A stretch of DNA of 64,000 nt, from contig NC_077222.1 of assembly GCF_024763615.1 (NCBI RefSeq), positions 106,177,417 to 106,241,416 of the forward strand, given 5' to 3'. The position numbers and the translations under genes are program-made. Below, piece by piece: positions 54,555 through 64,000 of the stretch (positions are counted from its first letter, which is position 1; each line of letters begins with the position of its first letter). The stretch comes from Phlebotomus papatasi (lineage: Eukaryota; Arthropoda; Insecta; Diptera; Psychodidae). The notes below the pieces were generated by a model. That model was not told the origin of the DNA, searched no databases, and saw only the letters and a program-made list of their open reading frames with translations.

Positions 54555-54634
54555 TCTAGTAAAAAATATGTGTAGTCCTACGATGTACCTTGTGTATATG
54601 GGCATGAATAAATAAAACAATTCAATTCAAAGCG
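54555..54634 (+). mobile_element. LINE 3' end with ATTCA tail
   Basis: GTGTAGTCCTACGATGTACC, TTGTGTATATGGGCATGAAT, AAATAAAACA and then ATTCAATTCAA. The order parallels 38660-38716 (TATAGTCCT, TATGTAACC, GGGCATCAAT, CAATAAA). Family unknown. Confidence 0.45.
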
Positions 54635-54635
54635 G

Positions 54636-54690
54636 GTGCTCTACTGCTTGACCCAATAGCCTAGCTAGGCCTTCAGCTATTTTGTTCATT
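54636..54690 (-). repeat. tRNA-like 5' half
   Basis: Minus strand AGGCTATTGGGTCAAGCAGT + AGAGCACCCGCTTTG resembles the D-arm region of a tRNA or SINE. No B box follows at a normal distance; the LINE-like 3' end interrupts it. Confidence 0.25.
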
Positions 54691-56452
54691 TTCGAATTTG
54701 AAAAAAGCTTAGATAGGCATTTCGTACAAAACTTTCAACCGAACAAAATCTCTACCATATGATTCGAGATCAGTGTTTAACCATTCACATCAGGGTAGGC
54801 AATCCGTGAAACTAGAACGCTTTACCATTGTTTAGCTGTAAGACAACGCTTACTACAAACAAAGACCGTTCTTCGCTTAGCTTTGAGGACCTATTAACAT
54901 GAAGATTTTTCCGCCAGATAACGGCAATTTAGCGATCGTGTCGTTACGCTTCTCGCCGTTGGCAACCCTCCGCTATTGCAATTTCAAGGTTGTCCTCCTG
55001 GCATGCTTCAGAGTGAGTCAGACACCCTGGCGCTATGTTTGGTGGAGTCAATATGTCATGGGAAGGCTAAGAGTGCGGATGCTGAGGGCTACACAACTAA
55101 GCCTGTTCTTCCCGATGTCTTTTTCCGAACCTAACAGAAATTAGTGTTCGTAAAGTCAGTACATCAGGGTTCAGAGTCCGTTGTTTAACAACCTTGTTCT
55201 TTTCATGTTTGAACTTCCGGTATGTTTAGAACAATCTGAGTTATCTCCAGAGCTTTCGACTCTAGCTACGAGTCTTTCTCAGACCATTAAGACCAAGATC
55301 TAGCACTGAAGAAATCAAAATTAAGATTTCAATTCTTGTAATTTAAAGAAAAGAAACTGTCTCTGACGAACATTGAAATATCAGAAAAGCAAGCATGATC
55401 ATTTTCGTTTCGTAACAAAATTAGTGGTAGAGAAAGGAGCCCTTTATTGCGTTTCTGGGTAAGTGACCGTAATTTTATACAGGCTAACCAAAATAAATGT
55501 CGAGATCTTCGGAGACTAGATTAAACCTGAATTCTGAAACTGGAACTAGCCTGTGTTTCATATTCTATCTTACGTGACATCGACTCCTATCGGAATTAAA
55601 GCCTATCCTTCCCTGATACCTTATTTCAGAACTCAAAAGAAATGAGTATTCCTGTGGTTATTTAATTAAAGGTCAAAGTCAGAGTGATGTTCCGATTTGA
55701 TTTAAAAATTCGGGCTATTTCCCATAGCTTTCCACCTATGTACGCTTGGAACAATCAAGGCCAAGCTTCAAAGACTCTGGATAAAATCCTAATGTAACGA
55801 TACACTTTAACGATGATACAACAAGAGCAGAGATATCGTTGCTTGACAGAGACGACTCCTGGGTATTCTAGAGTAGAAGAGTACAAATGCGGAAAGTTTC
55901 ATTGAGAAGGTTGCGCCTATATATTCTGGTACAAACGAGGTCGCAGTTATCTGTCAAAGCCACAGTGATATGCTATACTGTTCGAAGAGGCAAGTGGTAT
56001 TTCTTGATTTATACTAGGCACGGTTGGGGTCTAAATTAAGGGGTTATGCGATAGCTATACTCGTCCTCTCAATTCCTATATTCACCACCAAGAGAGCTAG
56101 CTGCCTGTTATGCCCCGGTAGACTCAGGTGAGTGATAGAAGGTTGGGTTCCCAACTCCAGTGAGAAGTCACAAACCTGAGGCTAACGAACAAGGGATCTG
56201 TTCCTTCCCGTAAAAAGCAATATTGTTACAAACAAGGCCTTGTCTCTCATTGGGACGTAGCCCATATGTAAGCACTAAGTAAGTACTAAGTACTGGGCAG
56301 TGTTCGTCGCTTGAACGAGAGATCTCTGGGCCGTGGATACACCACACTTCCCACTTAGCCATGAGATCCTCACACATTACGCTGTCTAATTCTATCCGTG
56401 GCTCATTTGCCCCGGTCTCCCTTATTGCTGAGAGTAATAACTTCACCTTATG
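54691..56452. other. GC-richer non-coding stretch of unknown nature
   Basis: Base composition and lack of A/T runs differ from neighbouring DNA. Frames at 54899-55144 (plus, 81 codons, KIFPPDNGNLAIVSLRFSPL) and 56168-56464 (minus, 98 codons) have no domain I recognise. The minus one ends inside a MITE. It may be old retroelement sequence. No direct long terminal repeats were found. Confidence 0.3.
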
Positions 56453-56572
56453 CCCTAGACACACTTACGACTTAAGCCTGAGAGTGGAAAATGATGGAAA
56501 TGCACTTTAACCATTATTTCTAATATAATTACGCTAAGCCGTCTCTCGGCCAATCCTCAAATCTGTCAAGGG
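56453..56572. mobile_element. Small MITE with CCTTGACAGAC-type ends, copy 2
   Basis: CCCTAGACACACTTACGACT + TAAGCC at the left, AATATAATTACGCTAAGCCG + TCTCTCGG and TCTGTCAAGGGCC at the right, aligned with 25417-25533. Confidence 0.65.
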
Positions 56573-57100
56573 CCTTACGCAGCGAGGGGAGTAGAGATTG
56601 GAAGCCTGATCAATAGTCAGTCCCCCATTCAGGCCTCTTATTATTAAGATTACCTGCTTTGAGGCATACTCTGCCTGGGGAATGCTGCATTACGCTCTTT
56701 AATGGACGAGAGCCGTCCATTAGTGAATTTTAAAGTTACCCCTATACTTCAAGTAAGCAACTTATACCTGCAACAAAGTAAATTGAGTATATGTGCTTCA
56801 ACAGATAAGTTTGAGCTCGAGTTAATTTTCAGCGCACGAGTAAGTGAAAACCTTGCCACAGCTATCCTGCTTCCGTAACTGTCCCTCTACTCTGTAGTGC
56901 GAAATTCTCCTGTGTGCGCTATAAGCTACACTAGATTCTGTGAATTATTTTCATGTCAATTGTGAAGTAAATAAAGCATTTGTGAAGTTAAATTCTTTGG
57001 CCTTTGATTTTCCTTACTGCCGTCGTAATCTCCGGCCAAATTCGCAAGAATACCGTTCCTCACGATACTTGCCTCCTTTAGTTACTCATTGCTATATACG
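56573..57100. other. Possible solo LTR-like segment
   Basis: Continues the GC-richer stretch and contains AAGTAAATAAAGCATTTGTG (56964-56983), a good AATAAA polyadenylation signal, then TTCTTTGGCCTTTGATTTTC, and CTCCGGCCAAATTCGCAAG. This could be the end of a long terminal repeat, but neither TG..CA ends nor a second copy were found. Confidence 0.2.
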
Positions 57101-57557
57101 TTTCTCGCATGAATTTTAGCCTTGATTGTAAATGTGTTATTTCAGTGTGTTTTGCTCGCATTTTTGATAAGAAATCTTCAAAATCATTTAATAAATCATA
57201 AATAAACCAATAATCAAGGCTTTAGTTGCGTTGAACCGTCGACTGGGTAAACAATTGTAGAATAGGCCGTAAAAATTCAAAAATTATGCAAATAATACAA
57301 AAATGACTATGATAGTTTCTATATTGTTACGACTCTTCATGTCTTCATGAACAGCGTAAATAAACTTGAATGAGAAAAAGCTTACAACAAATGGGCGTGT
57401 GGTTGAAGTGGGCGTGGCATACACTATACAATCGTTCCTTAAGTAAAAGGCGTGGCCTATATTTTCATGGAAGGAACTGCAAAAGCTTAGATAGATAGAT
57501 AGATAGATATTCATCAACAATGCTTATAAGGAACAACACAAGTACATTGTAATTATT
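57101..57557. other. Non-coding DNA with GATA microsatellite
   Basis: AGATAGATAGATAGATAGAT at 57488-57508. A 78-codon minus frame (57284-57520) overlaps the microsatellite and is not supported. Confidence 0.6.
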
Positions 57558-57593
57558 AGCGGCCACCGCCGTCTTAGCGTTGATGACCAACCT
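57558..57593. repeat. GC-rich repeated box, copy 3
   Basis: AGCGGCCACCGCCGTCTTAG + CGTTGATGACCAACCT. Nearly identical, inverted, to 30251-30290. Confidence 0.65.
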
Positions 57594-59393
57594 CTTCTCT
57601 CAAACTTGTAACAGCCAGCGGAAAAAGATTTCAATATCAAACTATCATAGTCTCTAATAAAAATGGCATGGCATATGAAAAATATGGGCGGGGCTTATCT
57701 AAATTCTTGATTTACCAATTTAGGTAAAATAGATATTTTCCAACCAAAAATAGTAATAAAGTCTTGCATTCTTAGCATTATCTTACAAGATAAAAAATAA
57801 ATTTCACCAAAGAAAACAGTAAAGTTTCGTAGTAACGTGCACAACACTAAAGTATTTTCTGCTAAGTCTCGAGTAATAAGAGCGAGATTATAATTAGATA
57901 GTCTGATCTTTTTAATGACACTAATAAAACCAAACCTAAATATTTTCCTAAGAGGAAAGTCTACAGAGTGGACGGATGTTTGTCGTCGTTTATTGACACA
58001 CTCTCGTGAATTCGTTAATTAAAAATTCAATTAGGTTGCTAAGGAAGAAGTAAAATAACTCAGGATAGGGAAAGTACTCAATTTAAAACTATGTTCTAAG
58101 ATGCATAGAACATGAAGAACCCTGGAGGGAAAATGCATGAAGAGTTTAGGGAGGAAATTCAAGTTAAACCCAAGTTCATTTCATTTAACTTCTAAATTTC
58201 TTTTTCTCAAGCTTTTTTTTTGTTGCTTCGTGCCATTGCAAACGGAATTACTGACTTTCCACTTATGATATGACATTCGCGAGAAGGTGAATGAAGACAC
58301 GAAAGAACACTAAAAACCTCCCTGAATAATTAAATGACTATCAGACTTTCGTTTTATGAACGGTTTTTTTTTTGACGGGGGATGGAGAACAAAAGGTGGG
58401 CGGTTTAAGGAAGAAAAGTTGAGGAAATGTCGTCGGAAGTGAGAATAGCTCTCATCACATATCTACAAAACACATCTCAACTTTTATATTTCTCTTCTTC
58501 ATTATTCAAGACATTCTTTCAGGTTTAGACATCAATGTTTTTCCCAGAATCTACGTGAAATTGTGTACCTTTACGGTCTACGTATAGATAAGGACATCGA
58601 GAAAAGAGGCAAAGCAGATGAAATTTTCAGTGAAGAATTTAAGAAAAAAATCAAAGAGAACTTTTCACATCAACAAATCGCCTTCAAATTACTCCTGGGG
58701 GATACTTTTCAATTTCTTTTGCAACAATTTTATATCCCGTTCAAAAAGTTATCGCAATTTTCGAGATATCATCTCTTTTATCACAACTTCAGCATATAAA
58801 TAGGGAATCTAAATATGAAAGGCTTAAAATTTTAACTCCAAATCCACAAACTTCATAATAACCGTAAATGATTAATAAATGAAAAAAGTGTACCATAAAC
58901 TTAATTAGCAGCATTGAGGCCCTTACAAAAACGTTCTTACGTCAACAAATGTTAACAGACGCAACAACAATTCGAAAGTTATACCTTTAACAAAAGAACT
59001 TTATGTTCTGGGTTTTTATTCTGAAGCTTTACAAAAAAAAGCTTGTTGGGAGGATGTAAAAATATTTTTCTTCCTCATAGTTACGTTACAAAACTTTCCT
59101 TGTCCAACAAAAGAGTGACTTTCGTGAAGAACTACAATGTTTCCCTCAGAATTGCAGGAAAAGTGTTAAAGTTTACACAAGGTTTCCACTTTTAATAAAT
59201 TCTTTCAAGAGATTATACCGTCGAGACACTACCTACTGCTAGTTTAGGTACTTCAATGAATAACAATACTTCCTTTTGCAGTTAAAGGTTTTTAATAAAT
59301 TTAGTCATTCTACGTCTCCTACGTTTTTTTGGGAATTTATAAAACAAAAAATATGCCCATGAAAGTTTCATGAAATTTTCGAAATTTTTATAT
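57594..59393. other. Non-coding DNA
   Basis: Two overlapping frames at 58563-58803 are short and without domain. No repeat recognised. Confidence 0.5.
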
Positions 59394-59628
59394 TAAGGTA
59401 AAGTGCCCTCAAGTCGACCGGTTCCTTAATTGGACCGGTAGAGTTATTTATTCAATTTATTTATCTTTGCACTAATATTTGGCGTATGATCTAACAATAA
59501 TAGGTCATTTATTCCATAAATAAATACGAATCAGTGACAATTTTATAGAAATTCACCATTAAAACATTCACAAATATTAACCATCGGTCGAGTCGAGGAA
59601 CCTGTCGGCTCAAGGGCACTTTACATTA
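59394..59628. mobile_element. 235-bp MITE with AAAGTGCCCT ends
   Basis: Left TAAGGTAAAGTGCCCTCAAG + TCGACCGGTTCC; reversed right end TAATGTAAAGTGCCCTTGAG + CCGACAGGTTCC, then TCGACTCGACCGATGG. GTCGACCGGT-like phrases recur within the ends. Another TARGG-NAAAGT terminus. Confidence 0.8.
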
Positions 59629-59783
59629 CTAAGGTCATATACTCGAAATTAAATACTAAAATACTAGGGTAAGATTTAGTAATTTTAAATCATTGAGATT
59701 TCTTACCTGTTTCAACTGGACAAACGATAAGAACATCGCGAAGAAGGACCATTTACATCACCTTTAAAAAAATTGAAAAAATA

Positions 59784-60684
59784 TAGGGTGGAGTAACCAC
59801 TTATCGCCATGTTTAGGAAAAAGAGGTATAAATTTTATTATAACTTTTGAACTCTTATTACAAGATAACTCAAATTTGACAAAAAACTACATAGACGTAT
59901 TGGCTCTAGATTCGTGAAAACAATAGTCCTAGAATTTAACGCTGAACTGCTTAAAAAATGATTTTTATTAACAATGCAAAAATAACAACTTCGTCTCAAC
60001 TTTTCACCACTTTTCGCCAGTTTTGTAACCACTTCTCGCCATCCACTTGAAAAGGTCCAAACTCGATTATTTTAGTCAATGTTATATCAGCATTTCTTTT
60101 CCCTCATGATCACCCTATTATTACTCACTTTAAACGATTTTTCTTCACTTTAATTTGAGAAATCAAATTATAGGTCTATTGCAGAAAGTAAACAAAGCAG
60201 ATTTGACAACTGAGAATCTACGAAGTGAAGTTAGCGGTACCTATTGAGAAGATATGACGACAGGTGGTAAAATCCATTCCAGAATATAACCACTTTTCTC
60301 CACGCCTCATTTTTATATAAAAATAATATAAAATTAAATATTAATTAACTAAGTACAAATTTTATGTATTCCACAAGTGTAATTAAATATTCAATGGACA
60401 AATTATTGATCCAAAAAGGTATTTCTTGCTCGATGAAAATTTGATGACTTAGTATATTTGGTAAGAAATATTAGATTCGCTGCACTTGCTTAAAATATTC
60501 CTCTAAAAAATGCTTAAAATCGTAAATGCAAAACAAATAATAATTATTTTTTGACTCTATACGTAGCAGCCATAAAAATACAAAGAACTTTGCGGCCCAT
60601 TTATTTTATAAATCGCGAAAAATAGCGATTTCAATATATGTGGCGAAAAGTGGGGCACTGGCGAGAAGTAGAGATTCCACCCTA
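59784..60684. mobile_element. 901-bp inverted-repeat element, CACTTTTCGCCA phrase
   Basis: Left TAGGGTGGAGTAACCACTTA + TCGCCATG; reversed right end TAGGGTGGAATCTCTACTTC + TCGCCAGTGCC. Phrase copies at about 59800, 60008, 60030, 60290, 60641 and 60658. Same size and phrase layout as 48409-49319. The 64-codon minus frame 59838-60032 is not a gene. Confidence 0.78.
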
Positions 60685-62330
60685 CCATATCTGCATTCTT
60701 TGGTTACTTTTTCATCAGAAACATATCAAATTTCTCAAAAATTAAGTAAAATCAAAATTTTTCGTAAAAGTTTTAGGTAAAACATGAAATATCTTACACT
60801 GGTACATGCAAAAGGATCAAATTGATCCAAATTTGATCCTTTCACAGAGGATGGATGAAATTCAAAAATTCGAATGCACATTTATCATAACAGAACATGT
60901 TAATTTGATCCATTTATAATTACGAGTTCAAAAAATAAAGAAGACTGGGGCAAAAAGTAACAAAACGGAATTTTTTTTACAAGCTATCCGAGCGCCCTAG
61001 AAATTTCTGATTAGCACAATTTTGTAGGTAATTTACCGCTCTGCGTATTTATAATTTTATTATTTTACTATTTTATTTATTTTATATTTTTATATTTGAT
61101 TTTATTGGTAATTTCCCTCTATTTTGTAAGGAAATACATTTATCAAGTTGTGGAGAATTACCTATAAATATATTGTGGTGTTATAAATCTGTCAGGGACT
61201 GTGTGTTTCTTGGGCTTCCTTCTACCGTTTGTGATATTCACGTACCTGTGGTAAACAATAATTTCTCTGTGATAGGATTCTGTGATATTTAATACCCTCT
61301 TCTTCCTGCCCAGTTTACCTGGAAATATATATTCCTTTATTAAATGTATTCAAGTGATCCGGAACGTAGGCGGCTGGCTTTTCCAGAAGACGTTCCCTCA
61401 AAGACCGCCAAATGCCCTTCACCAAGTGCACCACAGCAGAAAAACACAATTATCACCTTCACCAATTATTTATTTACACCAATTCTCCTCTTACTAGACT
61501 GAACACAGTTTAACTCTACGTCACTGTCGTTTTTCTGTATTTTAAGTTAATATTTTTATAATAATTCACAAAATAAACTTCTAATTTTCTCTCCTCACGT
61601 CTCTTTGCAAAATCAAGTCTTACGTAATTCCCGCTCATTCCCCTACTTTCTTTCCAGCTGATCTTATTCACCACTTTTTCCTCCTTCTCTCTCCCACCAT
61701 GCATATTCAAAATCCAACCGTCTTTTGTCTCTTATTTTTAAGAGGTCTTATAGAATGGAAATTCTATACACAAGTCGTTTTCTAAAAGGTAATTTTGAGA
61801 CCATTCTCAAAAATGCTGGGGTGAATAGTATCAGGCATGGGGAAAAATTATCACATTTTGATTCGCTTTATTACAGGCTTCCGTAAATTTAAAAAAAAAT
61901 ATCTAGGTGACATATTTTCGTAGGAAATTTATTCCTATACACCCTTTTGTATAACAGCATTTTCTCTATTTGAACGAGAAAAGCGCTTTTCAAGTTATTT
62001 TCCAAAGGCTATTTTTGGCACGAAAATTCTATTCAAACATTTAATTGAAATGGCGAAAATGGCGAATTGAGTGAGATGAATCTAGCGAAATCTTCGGAAG
62101 AGTTGCCGAGTAACTGTCATTTAAGTACAGAATAAAAATTTTCCAAAAAAACCTTCCCAAAACTTGAAAGCAAGCTTAAAAGTGATGATATCTCCCAATC
62201 CCACAAAAAATAACGATTCTCATAAAGTACAAAAAACATAGTTTAGTCGAGTGAAATTGAACTTGTCCAATGAAAAAATGACCTTGTAATTTAAATGTAA
62301 TTCTAAAATAAATGTATAAATCCTTGTAGC
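60685..62330. other. Non-coding DNA with a small hairpin
   Basis: AAAGGATCAAATTGATCC + AAATTTGATCCTTT at 60811-60842 can fold on itself. Frames at 61282-61497 and 61516-61710 lack domains. Otherwise nothing is recognised. Confidence 0.5.
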
Positions 62331-62375
62331 CACTGAAGAAGGTCCATATTCGGGACCGAAAGCTCTGGGCAAGAT
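62331..62375 (+). repeat. CTGAAGA...GGTCC/GGACC...GAAA motif
   Basis: CACTGAAGAAGGTCCATATT + CGGGACCGAAAGCTCTGGG. The layout (CTGANGA, a short stem GGTCC/GGACC, GAAA) recalls a hammerhead ribozyme core as found in some retroelements. One extra base separates CTGAAGA from the stem, and no partner strands for the other stems are evident. Low confidence. Confidence 0.2.
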
Positions 62376-62555
62376 TGAAGAAGTGTTTTTCTTTGTGAAG
62401 TGACTCCAATGCTTCATCCAATTATATTACCACATATTAAAAACAGTTGAAATTTGTCGGGACGAAAATTCAAGACCTTTTGGCTCCGGTACATCTTTTA
62501 GACTAAAAAAATTCCATGAAATCAAAATTCACACCCTTTTCTTTCTCTCGTGATT
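62376..62555. other. Non-coding spacer
   Basis: No feature recognised; small minus frames starting at 62417-62421 run through the motif at 62331. Confidence 0.5.
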
Positions 62556-62668
62556 CGCATATGTCTATCTCATTCTTTCGCACTCTAAATTTGACTGAGC
62601 CAAATTGAATTTGTCGTGATGTTTAAAAGAAGAAGAAGAGTGCGAGAGAGTGAGATAGACATATGCGC
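62556..62668. mobile_element. MITE family F, best copy
   Basis: CGCATATGTCTATCTCATTC + TTTCGCACTCTAAATTTGAC at the left, AGAGTGCGAGAGAGTGAGAT + AGACATATGCG at the right: near-perfect arms of about 30 bases. Core TGAATTTGTCGTGATGTTTA + AAAGAAGAAGA. Confidence 0.8.
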
Positions 62669-64000
62669 AAAGCGTGTGATTTTTTCATCAGAGATTTTTA
62701 TCCTTTGACCTTCAGAAATTTTTACAAGGAGTATTCCAAGGTCATAAGCATATGAAAATATTATAAGATAGCTTCAGTAAAGTAGCAATATGGGGTACCA
62801 TGACTCTATCCTTCAGTAAATGAAGAGAAGACTGAGAAAATAAATTCTACAGCCTGGTGTATCAAAAAGCTCTTTCAGCCTAACTTTACAATAAGCTCTG
62901 AAATAAAATTTCAATAAATACAGCCGGAAGAAAATTTTAAGTTGAGTCATTGCGTCAATTTTTCATATGAACAGCAATAAATGATGAGTTATTAGTATGA
63001 ATGATGAGGAAATATCGGAGAAGAGACGCAAAATCACATTTTCTGTGGCATTCACAACGCGAAAAGGAGCCCAAATATTCCATCAAGTGAAAATATTTCG
63101 GTGAAATATTTCAATTTGTCACAATGTAGTACCTCCTCCTCCCTAAAAAGCATATTTTCCGACAATTTACCTCAACTTTTGAGAGAATTTTTAAAAAGGG
63201 GCGCGGCGGGGTGTGGGAAGAATGAGCACCAAAAATAACATACTTAACATGACTCTTCATATTTTCCGCAGAGTCGTTTAAAATTCAACATAGTTAAATG
63301 TTAATAGTAATTACTGTCTTTTCTCTTGGCTTCACAACAGTGCAAAATTTTCCGTATTCATGCTGTCATAACAATAGAAGTTGAGTTTGTCAAAAACTAT
63401 TAATTTATCTGCGCTATTTGCTTATTCGTCATTCATACTAAATCATCTACACTTTACATGCCACCCCTTTAGCTTACATTCTTCATTTTACACCCTCAAC
63501 TACCTCATAATCATTCCTAACTCTCGCAGTTTTCCCTCGTACCCAACAATGTTTCCTATTTTTCCCACTTCAAATGAAGAGTGTACAAAGTTTTAATTTA
63601 ACGAGGTAGTAAACATCATCGTCATCGCACTATACAACAGTAAACCCCTGAGTAAACCATTGTGCACAAGAGCACGAGGAAAATCTACAACATTGTATAC
63701 GAAAAACTAATAAAACTTTTCAAATCAATTGTCCATGTATGACTGGAAGAATGTTAATATGGGAAATTTCTTTCCAAGGCTTACAAATCACATTGGGAAC
63801 TTCTAAATGAAAAATATATTTCTTTTTCTATATATTATTCCACCCTCCCCCTACCCTTAGCGCCCCCCCCCAGATCCCGACTAAGAAAAAAGAATAAAAC
63901 ACAGTTTTGTAACCTCCAAATTACCATAATGCCACATCATAGGATATTCTAATACAATTCACCTCCCATTTCAACTTTGACTAATTTGTCGTATCAGCAC
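62669..64000. other. Non-coding DNA
   Basis: A 71-codon frame at 63381-63596 has no domain. GC spots at 63196-63215 (GGGGCGCGGCGGGG) and a C run at 63863-63871. Nothing else is seen. Confidence 0.5.

Noticed and set aside
56168..56464. 98-codon minus-strand frame
   Set aside because: Starts within a MITE (56453-56572) and has no recognised domain.
56573..57100. Confident LTR retrotransposon
   Set aside because: There is a polyadenylation signal, but no paired LTRs, no primer-binding site and no gag/pol sequence.
62331..62375. Working hammerhead ribozyme
   Set aside because: One base separates the CTGANGA motif from stem II and no partner strands for stems I and III are seen nearby.

Overview
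Kind of DNA. This is an AT-rich animal nuclear sequence without any intact protein-coding gene. It has long non-coding stretches, tRNA-derived SINEs, many short palindromic DNA-transposon derivatives (MITEs), a decayed Tc1-like transposase, LINE 3' ends and several minisatellites. The TTAA-flanked piggyBac-type MITE, the Tc1-like relic and the base composition suit an insect, perhaps a dipteran, but no gene fixes the species. The open reading frames present are short. The longer ones lie in tandem repeats or look like chance; the longest non-repeat frame is 187 codons. The window is most simply a large intron or an intergenic, repeat-rich region.

Layout. 1-10 kb: a 148-bp MITE, a 27-bp minisatellite (about 1.1 kb), a 17/34-bp minisatellite (about 1.45 kb), then a MITE (family B) whose arms are made of the same 17-bp unit, fused to a second family (C) rich in TTTACGAAC. 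10-20 kb: three copies of MITE family E (one an inverted composite), a 5'-truncated SINE, and palindromic MITEs. 20-29 kb: dispersed repeat families, a 957-bp inverted-repeat element, a piggyBac-type MITE apparently inserted in a tRNA-like sequence, and a 464-bp SINE with 11-bp target-site duplications. 29-35.7 kb: a candidate 37-nt minus-strand microexon, a diverged tandem array of about 290-300 bp whose units carry a CTCF-like motif, repeats rich in AACCGGTT, and a GGAC/AGAC satellite. 36.7-40.8 kb: a Tc1-like relic and a nest of transposons inside transposons. 42-54 kb: more MITEs, including second copies of several families. 54-57 kb: a GC-richer stretch with retroelement-like pieces. 57-64 kb: two more inverted-repeat elements, otherwise featureless.

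How it fits together. No set of genes acts together here. The strongest pattern is a group of sequence-unrelated non-autonomous elements that share a terminus close to TAGGG-NNAAGT followed by a family-specific short phrase. That phrase is repeated inside both inverted ends and often in the interior (for example TTTTTCGCCAC, AATTTCGGCC, GGGGCACCTTTGAAA, GGGGTAGNNGTAAAC). One MITE family (B) has arms made of 17-bp units, and the same unit forms the kilobase minisatellite at 3988-5445, suggesting that transposon ends seed satellite arrays. All family names (A, B, C, E, F, I, J, R1, R2) are local labels used only here. Coordinates of repeat edges were read by eye and may be off by a few bases.
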